This document shows, piece by piece, positions 41,918 to 50,480 of a stretch of 64,000 bases of DNA. The number at the start of each line of letters is the position of its first letter. Position 1 is the stretch's first letter. Made by a program: the position numbers and the translations under genes. Source of the stretch: Thermoguttaceae bacterium (GTDB taxonomy: Bacteria > Planctomycetota > Planctomycetia > Pirellulales > Thermoguttaceae); contig JAQVHZ010000001.1 of assembly GCA_028695965.1 (NCBI GenBank), positions 1-64,000 on the forward strand, read 5' to 3'. The notes beneath the pieces were generated by a model that was given only the letters and a program-made list of their open reading frames with translations, did no database searches and was not told the origin of the DNA.

Positions 41918-43315
41918 TTAGAGACCGAGTCGTTCTTTCCACGAATCGATTTGGAATCGCACTTGGTCGGGCGCGGTGGAGCCGTAGCTCTTCATTGCCT
42001 TGACCGCGTTGGCGGTTCCGAGATAGTCGTAAACAGATTCGTCGATGAGTTCGCACGCCTCTTGGAACGTTTCGAGCGGGAATTCTGCGAGCGCTTTGCC
42101 GGAATCGATCCCCTGACGCACGAGCCGTCCGACGACCCCGTGCGCCGAACGCTGCGGAACGCCCTTACGAATGAGGTATTCCATCAAGCTGGTCGCGTCA
42201 AGGTAGCCTTTTTCGAGCCGAGCGGCGATCGATTCGCGATTGAGGACCGTTCCCGCTGCGATCGGCGCGGCGAGCGCCAGGGACGCGGAAACGGCGTCGT
42301 ACGAATCGAAGACGGGCTCTTTATCTTCCTGCAAATCGCGGTTATACGCTAGGGGCAAGCCTTTCGTCAAGACAAGGAGCGTCTGCAAGTTGCCGACGAC
42401 GCGCGCCGTCTTGCCGCGAATGAGCTCCAGAGCGTCCGGATTGACCTTCTGGGGCATGATCGAGGAGCCCGTGCAGAAAGGCTGCGGAGTTTTCAGGAAG
42501 TCAAACTCGACGGTCGATTGCCAGATCCAGTCTTCGGCCCAGCCGCTCAAATGAACGGCGATTTGCGCCATAACGTACGCGAATTCCGTCGCGAAATCGC
42601 GGTCGCTCGAGACGTCGACGCTGTTGGCGGCGATCGCTTCAAATCCTAGATATTCCGCCGTCTTCGCGCGATCGATCGGCAGGCTTGTTCCAGCGCAGGC
42701 GGCGGCGCCGAGGCTCAGCGTATTAACGCGCTTGCGGCAGTCGGCGAGGCGTTCGCGGTCCCGTTGGAACTTCTCGACATACGCGAGCCAAATGTGCGGA
42801 GCGAGAACCGGTTGAGCGCGCTGCGTGTGCGTGTACGCGGGCACGACGACGTCAAAATCTCCGTCGCATCGACCGACAAACGCCTTCTGCAGTTCGGCGA
42901 GCAGGACGTCGAGGTTGTCGATCGCGTCGCGAATCCAGAGCCTGAAGTCGGTGGAGACTTGGTCGTTCCTGCTGCGCGCCGTGTGCAATTTTCGTCCGAC
43001 GTCGCCGAGCTTGTCGGTCAGCGCCTTTTCGATATGCATATGGACGTCTTCGAGCGCGAACGAGTATTCGAAATCGCCCTTCTCGATCCGCTCTTTGATA
43101 ACGTTCAGCTCGCGTTCGATCGCTTCGAACTCTTCAGGCTCAAGGAGCCCGACGTCCGCAAGCATACGCGCGTGTCCGATCGAGCCGCGAATATCTTGTT
43201 CGTACAATCTTTTGTCGAAGCTGATGCTCTCGCTGAATTGTTCCATCCGAGCGTCGGTCGCCTCGGTAAAGACTCCGCCCCACGCTTTGGCGGATTTGTT
43301 TGTATTCTCTGGCAT
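41918..43315 (-). CDS. argH: Argininosuccinate lyase
   Basis: Final step of arginine biosynthesis: argininosuccinate to arginine and fumarate. 465 residues, normal length. It carries the fumarase/aspartase superfamily signature [11 protein letters not shown] (about 280) with the catalytic Ser, the N-terminal [19 protein letters not shown] and [16 protein letters not shown] for substrate contacts. Homotetrameric cytosolic enzyme. The KAS III gene ends 75 bp upstream on the same strand and rluA follows downstream, so the three may be co-transcribed although functionally unrelated. Confidence 0.95.
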   Translation of the reverse strand: MPENTNKSAKAWGGVFTEATDARMEQFSESISFDKRLYEQDIRGSIGHARMLADVGLLEPEEFEAIERELNVIKERIEKGDFEYSFALEDVHMHIEKALTDKLGDVGRKLHTARSRNDQVSTDFRLWIRDAIDNLDVLLAELQKAFVGRCDGDFDVVVPAYTHTQRAQPVLAPHIWLAYVEKFQRDRERLADCRKRVNTLSLGAAACAGTSLPIDRAKTAEYLGFEAIAANSVDVSSDRDFATEFAYVMAQIAVHLSGWAEDWIWQSTVEFDFLKTPQPFCTGSSIMPQKVNPDALELIRGKTARVVGNLQTLLVLTKGLPLAYNRDLQEDKEPVFDSYDAVSASLALAAPIAAGTVLNRESIAARLEKGYLDATSLMEYLIRKGVPQRSAHGVVGRLVRQGIDSGKALAEFPLETFQEACELIDESVYDYLGTANAVKAMKSYGSTAPDQVRFQIDSWKERLGL

Positions 43316-43390
43316 TTTATCGCAGGCTCGAGCGTTTCTCGAGCTTAAAGTCTGTAATCTCAGTAACTAGGAAAAGCTTTTTTGGCGCGT

Positions 43391-44476
43391 TCAGTCGTCC
43401 AACGGAACGACTTGGAAATTCTCCGGAAATCGCACTAACCCCGCGCCCCAGGAAAGTCCAACCCCGAACCCGACAAGCAGCGCGCACATACCCGGCGCGA
43501 CCATGCCGTCGCGGACCGCGTCGATGATTGCAATAGGGATGCTACTCGAGACGGTGTTGCCGCGCGTCATGATGTTGTTATAGAACTTCTTTTTATCGAG
43601 ATTCCCGCATTCCTCTCGGAGCCGATCGAGCATGAATTTATTCGCTTGGTGGAAAATATACGCGTCGATGGAAACGTTATGTTCCGCCGCTATGGCTTGG
43701 CAGCGTTTCACAAGAGGCGGAACGACCTCGACGGAAAATGCAAAAATACCGGAGCCGTTCATGTAGAGTTGCTCTTTAGAACGATACCCCCCGCGAGAAT
43801 CGGAACGCTCAATAGAAGTCTCCGCCGTCGCGGGCATTCGGCTTGCGCCCGCTTCGATGACGAGCATATCGGCGCCGGCTCCGTCAGTTCCAAATTCAAA
43901 GGGTCCGATCGCCGGCGCGCCGCTCAGGACGTCGCTTGTCGCAACGTCTAAGTCGACGGCCTCGAGCAATGTCGCCGTCGCGCCGTCGCCAAAGAGCGGA
44001 CGCGTTACGCGGTCCTTTTTGTTGATGTATTTCGAATAGGTCTCGGAGGTGATGAAGAGCGCTTTACGCGCAAGCCCCGATTCGAGGAGACCTTTGCATA
44101 GGCCAAGGCCGTAAACATATCCGCTGCAGCCTAAGTTGAAATCAAACGCGCCGCAAGTCGTCTTCAAACCGAGCCGACTTTGGATAACGCACGCGGACGT
44201 CGGCAAGAAATAGTCGGGCGACTGCGTGCAGAAAACGATGAAATCGATCTCGTCGCGCGCGACCATACCGCTCTCAAACAAGCGTTCTGCGGCGGCGACG
44301 CCAAGGTCGGTCGCCGTTTCGCCTTCGCCTGCAATAGGACGCGATACAATTCCTATCTTTCGCTCAATCTTTTCTTCCGTCCAGTTCCAATTGGAAAAAA
44401 CCTGTGCAAGTTCTTTGTTCTCCAACCGTCCTTCGGGCAAGTAAGCTGCGATTCCCCTGATTTGAGCAACTTTCAC
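43391..44476 (-). CDS. 3-oxoacyl-ACP synthase III-like protein
   Basis: KAS III (FabH)-like thiolase-fold enzyme, 361 residues. The Cys-His-Asn triad is visible: Cys in FNLGCSGYVYGL (about 118), His in YIFHQANKFMLD and Asn in TRGNTVSSSIPIAI. The family start is usually MVKAxIxGIxxYLP; here GTG at 44476 with GAGAGG 6 nt upstream is preferred over TTG at 44482. It condenses an acyl starter with malonyl-ACP. The sequence type (CTQSPDYFLPTSACVIQ) resembles FabH paralogues found with surface polysaccharide or lipid gene sets, so a secondary role is as likely as primary fatty acid initiation. No other fatty acid gene is adjacent. Confidence 0.87.
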   Translation of the reverse strand: MKVAQIRGIAAYLPEGRLENKELAQVFSNWNWTEEKIERKIGIVSRPIAGEGETATDLGVAAAERLFESGMVARDEIDFIVFCTQSPDYFLPTSACVIQSRLGLKTTCGAFDFNLGCSGYVYGLGLCKGLLESGLARKALFITSETYSKYINKKDRVTRPLFGDGATATLLEAVDLDVATSDVLSGAPAIGPFEFGTDGAGADMLVIEAGASRMPATAETSIERSDSRGGYRSKEQLYMNGSGIFAFSVEVVPPLVKRCQAIAAEHNVSIDAYIFHQANKFMLDRLREECGNLDKKKFYNNIMTRGNTVSSSIPIAIIDAVRDGMVAPGMCALLVGFGVGLSWGAGLVRFPENFQVVPLDD

Positions 44477-44547
44477 GAACAACCTCTCAACGCGAATAAA
44501 TTCGCTATTACTGTAACGGTTTGACAGCGCTCAAACCGACAAAACCC

Positions 44548-44567
44548 GCGCGGCGCAATAGCCGCGC
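44548..44567 (-). terminator. tex terminator
   Basis: GCGCGGC and GCCGCGC form a 7-bp stem with a 6-nt loop; the reverse strand continues GGGTTTTGTC. It lies 57 bp past the tex stop. Confidence 0.5.
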
Positions 44568-44623
44568 AGCGTCTAAGAATATGCGGTCGAACGAGCTAAA
44601 GCCGCTCGACCCTTCGCCGTTCG

Positions 44624-47593
44624 TTACTTCTCTTCTTCTTTGTCGTTCGGCTCAACTTTTCCGAAGAACTGGGCAAGATCGCTGAAACTGCGCATCGGCT
44701 CTTTCCCAGCTTTCATATCCTCGGAAATTGGGGTAATCGAGACGTCTTTCGGCGCGACAGTAACGGTACGGGGCTGACGGTCCGCGCGTTCGTCGCGACC
44801 GCGTCGCTGAGGACGTTCTCGGCGCGCTTCTCCGCCCTCTTCGGTCCGCCGCGGACGACGTTCTCGACGCTGCTGCTCTTCTCCTCCGGCGCTTTCGCGT
44901 CGCGGCCGCCTGTCAGGTCGACGCTCGCGAACGGTTCCCGGCTCGAGAGTCGTCAGGGAGATTCTTCTGCGCTCGAGATCGACGTCGACGACCCATACTT
45001 TCAGGACTTCGCCGATCGAGACGCATTCTCGAACGTTGCTGACGTAGGACTTGCCCAAGCGGCTGATGTGAACGAGTCCCGCTTCGCTGACGCCGACGTC
45101 GACAAAGACGCCGAAATCGGCGGTCCTCAAGACGGTTCCGGTAAGCTCCATGCCCGGCTTGAGATCTTCGAGCTTCATCGTTCCTTTTTTAAAGATCGGA
45201 CCGGGCAGATCTTCACGAGGATCGGCGCCTGGCTTCACGAACTGTTCAAGCAGATAGGCGACGGCGCTCGGTCCGGCGCCAAATTCTTCGGCAAGCGCGG
45301 CGGCGTCGGCTTCTGCAACCTTTGCGGCGACTTCTTCGCGCTTATCGTCGGCGTGAATATCCTCAGGCTTCAGTCCGAATTTTTCGAGAATTTTAGCCGC
45401 AAGCTCGTAGCTTTCCGGATGAATCCACGTCGCGTCGAACGGATTGGCGGCGTCGGCAATTTTGAGGAACCCCGAGCATTGCGTGAAGGCAAGTTCGCCC
45501 AGCCCGCTGACTTCCTTGAGTTGTTCGCGGCTTTGGAACCCGTCCTTTTCAACGCGATATTCATAAACGCGTTTGGCGGTCAGCGGGTTCAAGCCTTCGA
45601 CGTACCGCAAGACGGCGGGCGTCGCGGCGTTGAGCTCGACGCCGACTTTGTTGACGCAGAACGAGACGGCGGTCGTGAGCGCCTCTTTCAGCGCCTTCGA
45701 GCGCGCGTCAAGCTGCCCCATGCCGACTCCAAGCCGTTCGGGGTCGATTTTGACAAGCTCGTTCAACGGGTTCTGCAGGCGTCGCCCGATCGAAACAGCC
45801 TCGCGGACAAACGGGTCGACGTTCGGGAACTCTTCGACGGCAGCCTGGCTCGACGAGTAGGCGCTCGCGCCCGCTTCGTTGACGAGTATGTACGCGATCT
45901 CCTTGTCGGCAAAATGTTCTTCGATCATTTGGGAAACGAAATTTTCCGCGTCGCGGCTGCCCATGCCGTTGCCGATGGCGATGACGCTCAGGTTAAACGT
46001 CTCGATCATTTCAACCATTTTCGTCGACGCAAAGGCGCGGCGCTCGGCGGAACCTTGGAAAAAGACCGTCTCATGGCTGAGAAGCGCGCCATTTTCGTCG
46101 AGCGCGACAAGAGCGCTTCCGCTTCTGAAGCTCGGATCGATCGCCAGAACGCGCCGTCCTTCCAGAGGACGCTGCATGAGCAGATTGCGCAGATTCTTCG
46201 CATAAGCGTTCGCCGTTTGTTCTTCGGCGCGATCGGTCGTATCGCGGCGCGCGTCTTTTTCAATGGCGGGCAGCGCCAAATTCGTCAGGCCGTCGTCGAC
46301 GCGCGCGGTCAAGAATTCGGCAAAAGGATGCGTTTTGGCGACAAGAATTTCGCGCGCTTTCTTTTTAAGCGAGTCGACGTCGACGTCTAATTTGATAGAG
46401 ATGATCTTGAAGGCCTCGGCGCGATTCATTGCAAAGACGCGGTTCGCGGGGATTTTGCCCAGGATAAACTTCGCGTCAAAGTAATCGGCGTACTGCTTGT
46501 GAACCTGAGCTTGACGCTGTTCCTTAGCGCTCTTTTTCTTTTTCTTATCTTCCGCTTTCTTATCCCCTGCTTTTGTCGCAGCGACAGGAGCGACCGCAGG
46601 CGCTTCAACGGACTTGGCGTCTGCCGGTTCTGCCGCGTCGGTTGTTTGCGTTTCGGCAGGGTCGGCAGACTCGGCAACTTGCGCTTCAACAGGTTCCGCA
46701 GTCTCGGTAGCTTGCGCCTCAACAGGTTCCGCAGACTCGGCAACTTGCGCTTCAACAGGTTCCGCAGTCTCGGCAGCTTGGGTTTCAACTGGTTCGGTTG
46801 ATTCAGCCGCTTGCGCTTCGACTGGTTCCGCAGCTTGCGCTTCAACTGGTTCCGCAGGAGCGTCGGCTTGCGCTTCGACTGGTTCCGCAGGAGGCGCTTC
46901 GACTGGTTCCGCAGGCTCGGCAGCTTGCGTTTCAGCAGGTTTCTCGGGCTCGGCGGCTGCGTCGGCTTCCGTCGTTTCTTCGACGGCGAGCTTTTCGATT
47001 TTCTTCGTTATCAACTTTCCGGTACGGCGCACAACGTCTCGAATTTCGCAGCGCAGTTCAAAATTTTCCGCAAAAATTTCCGCAATGATATCCGCTGCGC
47101 CTTTCAGGGCTTCCTCGACGTTCGCTACGCCTTTTTCGGCGTCGACGTAGGGTTCGGCAAGCGCGTTCAGATCCTGGGAAGCGTCTTCGGCGTTCATAAT
47201 CGCTTCGGCAAGGGGCATGAGCCCTTTGTCGCGCGCCGCTTGCGCGAGCGAGTCTCGCTTTGATCGGAACGGGAGGTACAAGTCGTCGAGCCTTCTTGGC
47301 GACCGCGCTTCCCTGATCTTCTTTTCGAGTTCCGGGGTCAGTTTTCCCTGCGCTTCGATCGTTTTCAAGTAAGAATATTTACGGTCGGTCAATTGGCGTT
47401 GCTTTTGATAGGCGGCGGCAACCCTCAGGACGCCTTCCTCGTCAAGGTTTTGCGTTTGATCTTTTCGATACCGCGCAATAAACACTACCGGATAGCCTTC
47501 TTCGATGAGAGCGAACGTCGCTTTGACTTGTTCGAGAGGCAAGCCAAGTTCGCGCGCTGCGGAAATAGGACTAACAGAAAGAGATTCGATCAT
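44624..47593 (-). CDS. Tex-family RNA-binding protein with repeat insertion
   Basis: Transcription accessory protein Tex, 989 residues from the ATG at 47593 (RBS-like GGCGGA upstream; a TTG at 47626 is less likely). Domains: Tex N-terminal helical region (about 5-200), YqgF-like nuclease fold (about 475-620; VLAIDPSFRSGSALVALDE), helix-hairpin-helix (about 670-715) and S1 RNA-binding domain (about 811-880; FGVFVDVGVSEAGLVHISR). Usual Tex is 720-780 residues. The extra length comes from an acidic Pro/Glu/Ala repeat insertion (about 205-350, ending in a Lys cluster) inside the N-terminal domain and an Arg/Gly-rich tail (about 880-950). Both additions are expected to be disordered and to alter RNA or protein contacts. 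Promoter at 47717-47745. Confidence 0.9.
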   Translation of the reverse strand: MIESLSVSPISAARELGLPLEQVKATFALIEEGYPVVFIARYRKDQTQNLDEEGVLRVAAAYQKQRQLTDRKYSYLKTIEAQGKLTPELEKKIREARSPRRLDDLYLPFRSKRDSLAQAARDKGLMPLAEAIMNAEDASQDLNALAEPYVDAEKGVANVEEALKGAADIIAEIFAENFELRCEIRDVVRRTGKLITKKIEKLAVEETTEADAAAEPEKPAETQAAEPAEPVEAPPAEPVEAQADAPAEPVEAQAAEPVEAQAAESTEPVETQAAETAEPVEAQVAESAEPVEAQATETAEPVEAQVAESADPAETQTTDAAEPADAKSVEAPAVAPVAATKAGDKKAEDKKKKKSAKEQRQAQVHKQYADYFDAKFILGKIPANRVFAMNRAEAFKIISIKLDVDVDSLKKKAREILVAKTHPFAEFLTARVDDGLTNLALPAIEKDARRDTTDRAEEQTANAYAKNLRNLLMQRPLEGRRVLAIDPSFRSGSALVALDENGALLSHETVFFQGSAERRAFASTKMVEMIETFNLSVIAIGNGMGSRDAENFVSQMIEEHFADKEIAYILVNEAGASAYSSSQAAVEEFPNVDPFVREAVSIGRRLQNPLNELVKIDPERLGVGMGQLDARSKALKEALTTAVSFCVNKVGVELNAATPAVLRYVEGLNPLTAKRVYEYRVEKDGFQSREQLKEVSGLGELAFTQCSGFLKIADAANPFDATWIHPESYELAAKILEKFGLKPEDIHADDKREEVAAKVAEADAAALAEEFGAGPSAVAYLLEQFVKPGADPREDLPGPIFKKGTMKLEDLKPGMELTGTVLRTADFGVFVDVGVSEAGLVHISRLGKSYVSNVRECVSIGEVLKVWVVDVDLERRRISLTTLEPGTVRERRPDRRPRRESAGGEEQQRRERRPRRTEEGGEARRERPQRRGRDERADRQPRTVTVAPKDVSITPISEDMKAGKEPMRSFSDLAQFFGKVEPNDKEEEK
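46660..46945 (-). repeat. 33-bp tandem repeat within tex
   Basis: Degenerate 33-bp units encode the 11-residue repeat EPVEAQVAESA and variants; shorter 24- and 18-bp units occur at one end. It codes the inserted disordered segment of Tex and should be prone to length change. Confidence 0.75.
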
Positions 47594-47716
47594 TATTTTG
47601 CGTCCGCCTTTAGTGCATAGGGACAACGCGTCAAGCGCTCGGCGCTCGACTGAACTACCAAGTCCGACGTCGCGTCGGAAACAAACGAGCCAAAAACTAT
47701 GGGGGCTCAGTATAAA

Positions 47717-47745
47717 AATCTAAAAGAATTTGCGGTTTTTGTCAA
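47717..47745 (-). promoter_or_regulatory. Promoter of tex
   Basis: Reverse strand TTGACA (47740-47745), 17-bp spacer, TAGATT (47717-47722). Leader of about 115 nt to the ATG at 47593, inside which the TTG at 47626 has no ribosome site. Confidence 0.6.
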
Positions 47746-47841
47746 GGGAACAGAAGTTTTTTTAAGAAAATAGACGAAAAGAACGATTGCAAGGGAACGC
47801 GCAACGCCAGCGCCCCAAGGCGCGGCTTTACCGCCTACCCC

Positions 47842-47870
47842 CTGTCGAAAACTGAAAGCTGCGGTATAAT
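47842..47870 (+). promoter_or_regulatory. Promoter of serC
   Basis: CTGTCG (47842-47847), 17-bp spacer, TATAAT (47865-47870). Perfect -10, weak -35. Divergent from the tex promoter; leader about 110 nt. Confidence 0.55.
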
Positions 47871-47986
47871 GGTCGCGTTTGTCAATGACGCGCTATTGAA
47901 GCGCGCCTTGCGCCGATACGTTCGGCGGCCTACCAACTTAACCTACATATATATTTCGTCGTTCATTTCGTTAAAAGGATATTGCA

Positions 47987-49078
47987 ATGCCAGAAGAGCG
48001 CGTTTATAATTTTTCCGCAGGTCCTGCGGTTCTCCCCGTTTCGGTCTTGAAACAAGCACAGGAGGAACTTCTCTGTCTTCCTGGCAGCGGCGCTTCTATC
48101 CTTGAAATCAGCCATCGTTCGAAACAATTCGGCGAAATCCTCGAGCAAACGAAAGCGAACGTTTGCGAATTGCTTGGCGTTCCGGAAAACTACAAAGTCA
48201 TGTTCTTGCAAGGCGGCGCGCTCCTTCAATTCGCGATGCTCCCGATGAATATCATCCGCAACACGAACAAGTCCGGCAACTACCTCGTTACCGGCAGCTG
48301 GAGCAAGAAAGCCGCGGCTGAAGCAAAAACGCAAGGTAAAACCGATATTATTTGGGACGGCAAAGACGAAAGATACGTTCGTAAGCCGACCGACGCCGAA
48401 ATCAAATTGACCGACGACGCCGCATACTGCTACCTCTGCGCCAACGAAACGATCGAAGGGATCCAATATCAACGCGAGCCGAACGTCAGCGTTCCGCTTA
48501 TCGCCGATATGTCGAGCGAAATCTTCAGCAGGCCCGTCGACGTCAAAAAATACGCGTGCTTGTATGCGTGCGCGCAGAAGAACGCCGGTCCTGCGGGCGT
48601 TACGCTCGTCGTCATGCGCGACGATTTCGTCGAAATGAGCGGCGACGACCTGGCGTCGCCCCTTTCCTATAAGCAGATCGCCGACAAAGACTCCATGCTG
48701 AACACGCCCCCGACCTTCTGCATCTATATCATGAAGCTCATTACCGATTGGCTGAAAGAACAAGGCGGATTAAGGGCGATGCACGAAAGAAACGTCGAAA
48801 AAGCGCAGCTGCTCTACGACGTCATCGACGCGTCTAACGGGTTCTACACCGTTCACGGCAACAGAGAGTATCGTTCGTTCATGAACGTCTCTTTCCGTAC
48901 GCCGAGCGAAGACCTCGACAAAAAATTTCAAGAAGAAGCCAAGGAACACAAGCTTACCAACTTGAACGGACACCGCAGCGTCAAAGGCGAGCGTGCGTCT
49001 ATCTACAACGCGATGCCACGCGAAGGCGTCGTCGTTCTGCGCGACTTCATGCTCGACTTCGCCAAGAAATACGCGTAA
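47987..49078 (+). CDS. serC: Phosphoserine aminotransferase
   Basis: PLP enzyme converting 3-phosphohydroxypyruvate to phosphoserine in serine biosynthesis (also used in pyridoxine synthesis). 363 residues, normal. It starts RVYNFSAGPAVLPVSVLKQA, the family opening; the PLP Lys is in CAQKNAGPAGVTLVVMR (about 200); IADMSSEIFSRPVDV supplies the PLP Asp, and NGHRSVKGERASIYNAMP the C-terminal substrate Arg residues. AAAAGGATATTGCA precedes the ATG. It is a single-gene unit with its own promoter and terminator. Confidence 0.95.
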   Translation: MPEERVYNFSAGPAVLPVSVLKQAQEELLCLPGSGASILEISHRSKQFGEILEQTKANVCELLGVPENYKVMFLQGGALLQFAMLPMNIIRNTNKSGNYLVTGSWSKKAAAEAKTQGKTDIIWDGKDERYVRKPTDAEIKLTDDAAYCYLCANETIEGIQYQREPNVSVPLIADMSSEIFSRPVDVKKYACLYACAQKNAGPAGVTLVVMRDDFVEMSGDDLASPLSYKQIADKDSMLNTPPTFCIYIMKLITDWLKEQGGLRAMHERNVEKAQLLYDVIDASNGFYTVHGNREYRSFMNVSFRTPSEDLDKKFQEEAKEHKLTNLNGHRSVKGERASIYNAMPREGVVVLRDFMLDFAKKYA

Positions 49079-49109
49079 GCTTGCGGCTCGACGTCAGCGC
49101 AAAAGCCTC

Positions 49110-49148
49110 AAAGAGCGGCTCCCTGATTTCATCGGAGAGCCGCTCTTT
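49110..49148 (+). terminator. serC terminator
   Basis: AAAGAGCGGCTC (49110-49121) pairs with GAGCCGCTCTTT (49137-49148), a 12-bp stem, followed by TGGGG. It lies 31 bp after the serC stop. Confidence 0.75.
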
Positions 49149-49295
49149 TGGGGTCGGTTTATCTCTTCTTTCTGAAAAGTCTTAAAAGAATAGCGCCGCG
49201 ACAATCTTGACGGCGCCATGACCGCTCTCGCTGTCTCGTATCAGACCGTCATAACCAGACCGTCAACTCTTAGGAGAATTCTGCAAGAAAAAAGG

Positions 49296-49327
49296 GACGC
49301 GCCCAAGTCGCAAGACCTAGGCGCGTC
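49296..49327 (-). terminator. Terminator after the Cys-rich gene
   Basis: GACGCGCC and GGCGCGTC form the stem; the reverse strand continues CCTTTTTTCTTG, a clear U run. Confidence 0.75.
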
Positions 49328-49397
49328 ATTGTCTGTGCTTCTCAAACGCTGTCGTCAGCGTTCATGAGAAGGAATTCCGCGTCAAGCGGAAACTGAT

Positions 49398-50042
49398 TCA
49401 GCAAGCGGGAGCGCAGGGAGCGCAAGGGGCGACAGGTTCGCAAGGAGCGCAAGGGGCGACCGGGGCGCAAGGTGCGACGCAAGCCGGCTTGCAGAAACGA
49501 ACGAAACGAACTTTTTTGACGACCTTGACAGGCTTGCAAACTTTGACGGTGAAGGCTTTCTTGAGGAAGCAGGGTCTCTTGAAGCAAGCGGGAGCGTCGC
49601 AAACGGGCGCGCAAGGAGCAACCGGTTCGCAAGGAGCAACTTCGCAAGCGGGTTCGCAAGGAGCGACTGGTTCACAAGGAGCAACAGCTTCGCAAGGGGC
49701 TACCGGTTCGCAAGGAGCTACTTCGCAAGCGGGAGCGCAAGGAGCGCAGCAGCGAGGACGCCAGTTGGCGACTCTCTTGACAATACCGCAAACGCGTTTG
49801 CCGGGGGTCCAGCAGACTTTGTAGCAAGCGGGCGCGCAGACGGGGTCGCAAGCGGCGACAGCTTCGCAAGGAGCGACCGGTTCGCAAGCGTTGACGACCG
49901 GTTCGCAAGGAGCGACAGCGTCACAAGGGGCGACAGCAGCGGCGTCGCAAGGAGCCGGAGCGGCAGCTTCGTCTTGAGCAAACGATGTGGAAGCGCAAAC
50001 GACCATCGCCAACGCCGCCATTAAGCTCAGAAACTTTTTCAT
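49398..50042 (-). CDS. Secreted Cys/Pro/Ala repeat protein
   Basis: 214 residues. A signal peptide of about 22 residues ends [10 protein letters not shown]. The mature part is built from short units of the type EPVAPC and EAVAPC, with Cys every 4-8 residues and Pro and Ala between, interrupted by two basic segments ([20 protein letters not shown] and [17 protein letters not shown]). I recognise no named family. The regular Cys spacing suggests a disulfide-linked or metal-binding extracellular structural protein; planctomycete cell-wall proteins are known to be Cys-rich, so a wall role is plausible. It has a perfect TTGACA-N16-TATAAT promoter and its own terminator, suggesting high expression. 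Confidence 0.75.
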   Translation of the reverse strand: MKKFLSLMAALAMVVCASTSFAQDEAAAPAPCDAAAVAPCDAVAPCEPVVNACEPVAPCEAVAACDPVCAPACYKVCWTPGKRVCGIVKRVANWRPRCCAPCAPACEVAPCEPVAPCEAVAPCEPVAPCEPACEVAPCEPVAPCAPVCDAPACFKRPCFLKKAFTVKVCKPVKVVKKVRFVRFCKPACVAPCAPVAPCAPCEPVAPCAPCAPAC

Positions 50043-50150
50043 TGAAAATACTCCTAATAGGGGGGTTGTCGGCGCCGTTATTCACCATGAATACGCCGCC
50101 TTATGAATGTTTCCGTAGGAAAATCTTACGATTCCCTTTTGTTTACCCGT

Positions 50151-50178
50151 ATTATATCAACGTCAATATCCTTGTCAA
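50151..50178 (-). promoter_or_regulatory. Strong promoter of the Cys-rich gene
   Basis: Reverse strand TTGACA (50173-50178), 16-bp spacer, TATAAT (50151-50156): both boxes are perfect consensus. Leader about 100 nt; the ATG at 50042 is preceded by AGGAGTATTTTCA with AGGAG as RBS. Confidence 0.75.
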
Positions 50179-50341
50179 TCATAAAATGGAGCCCATTTTC
50201 TCTATTTTTGGCTAAATCCCCAATTTTCTTGTTTAGCAAATTCGCCTAAGGTTATAGAAACAACGACTTTTAACAAAATAGCAAAAGTATTAGTTTTTAA
50301 AAATTTATCTATTTTATCTATTTTAACATCTAGTTTTAAAT

Positions 50342-50378
50342 AAAAACGCGTCAGAAATATTCTTACCAACGCGTTTTT
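50342..50378. terminator. Terminator after the ADP-ribosylglycohydrolase gene
   Basis: AAAAACGCGT and ACGCGTTTTT form a 10-bp stem with T runs on both strands. It lies 100 bp past the reverse-strand stop at 50481, in an otherwise featureless AT-rich gap. Confidence 0.65.
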
Positions 50379-50480
50379 ACAAGATAGGGAACGTCAATTT
50401 CGTCGTTTCGGAACAGGGGCGCGCCCGTTGATAAAGACGCAAAATTAACTGTCGTTATCGTCAAGCGCTGTCGCCGCTCG

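Noticed and set aside
39805..44476. Olefin (ole) biosynthesis cluster from the OleB-like hydrolase and the KAS III gene
   Set aside because: The two genes are separated by rluA and argH, the synthase looks like a FabH paralogue rather than OleA, and oleC/oleD are absent.
45068..46390. 440-residue forward frame opposite tex
   Set aside because: Antisense shadow; the reverse strand carries all Tex domains, and the forward translation is Arg/Phe/Asp-rich without motifs.
49489..49824. Forward-strand frame with collagen-like Gly-Ala-Gln/Gly-Ser-Gln repeats
   Set aside because: It is the exact antisense of the EPVAPC repeats of the secreted Cys-rich protein. It has no signal peptide, ribosome site or promoter, while the reverse-strand gene has all three.
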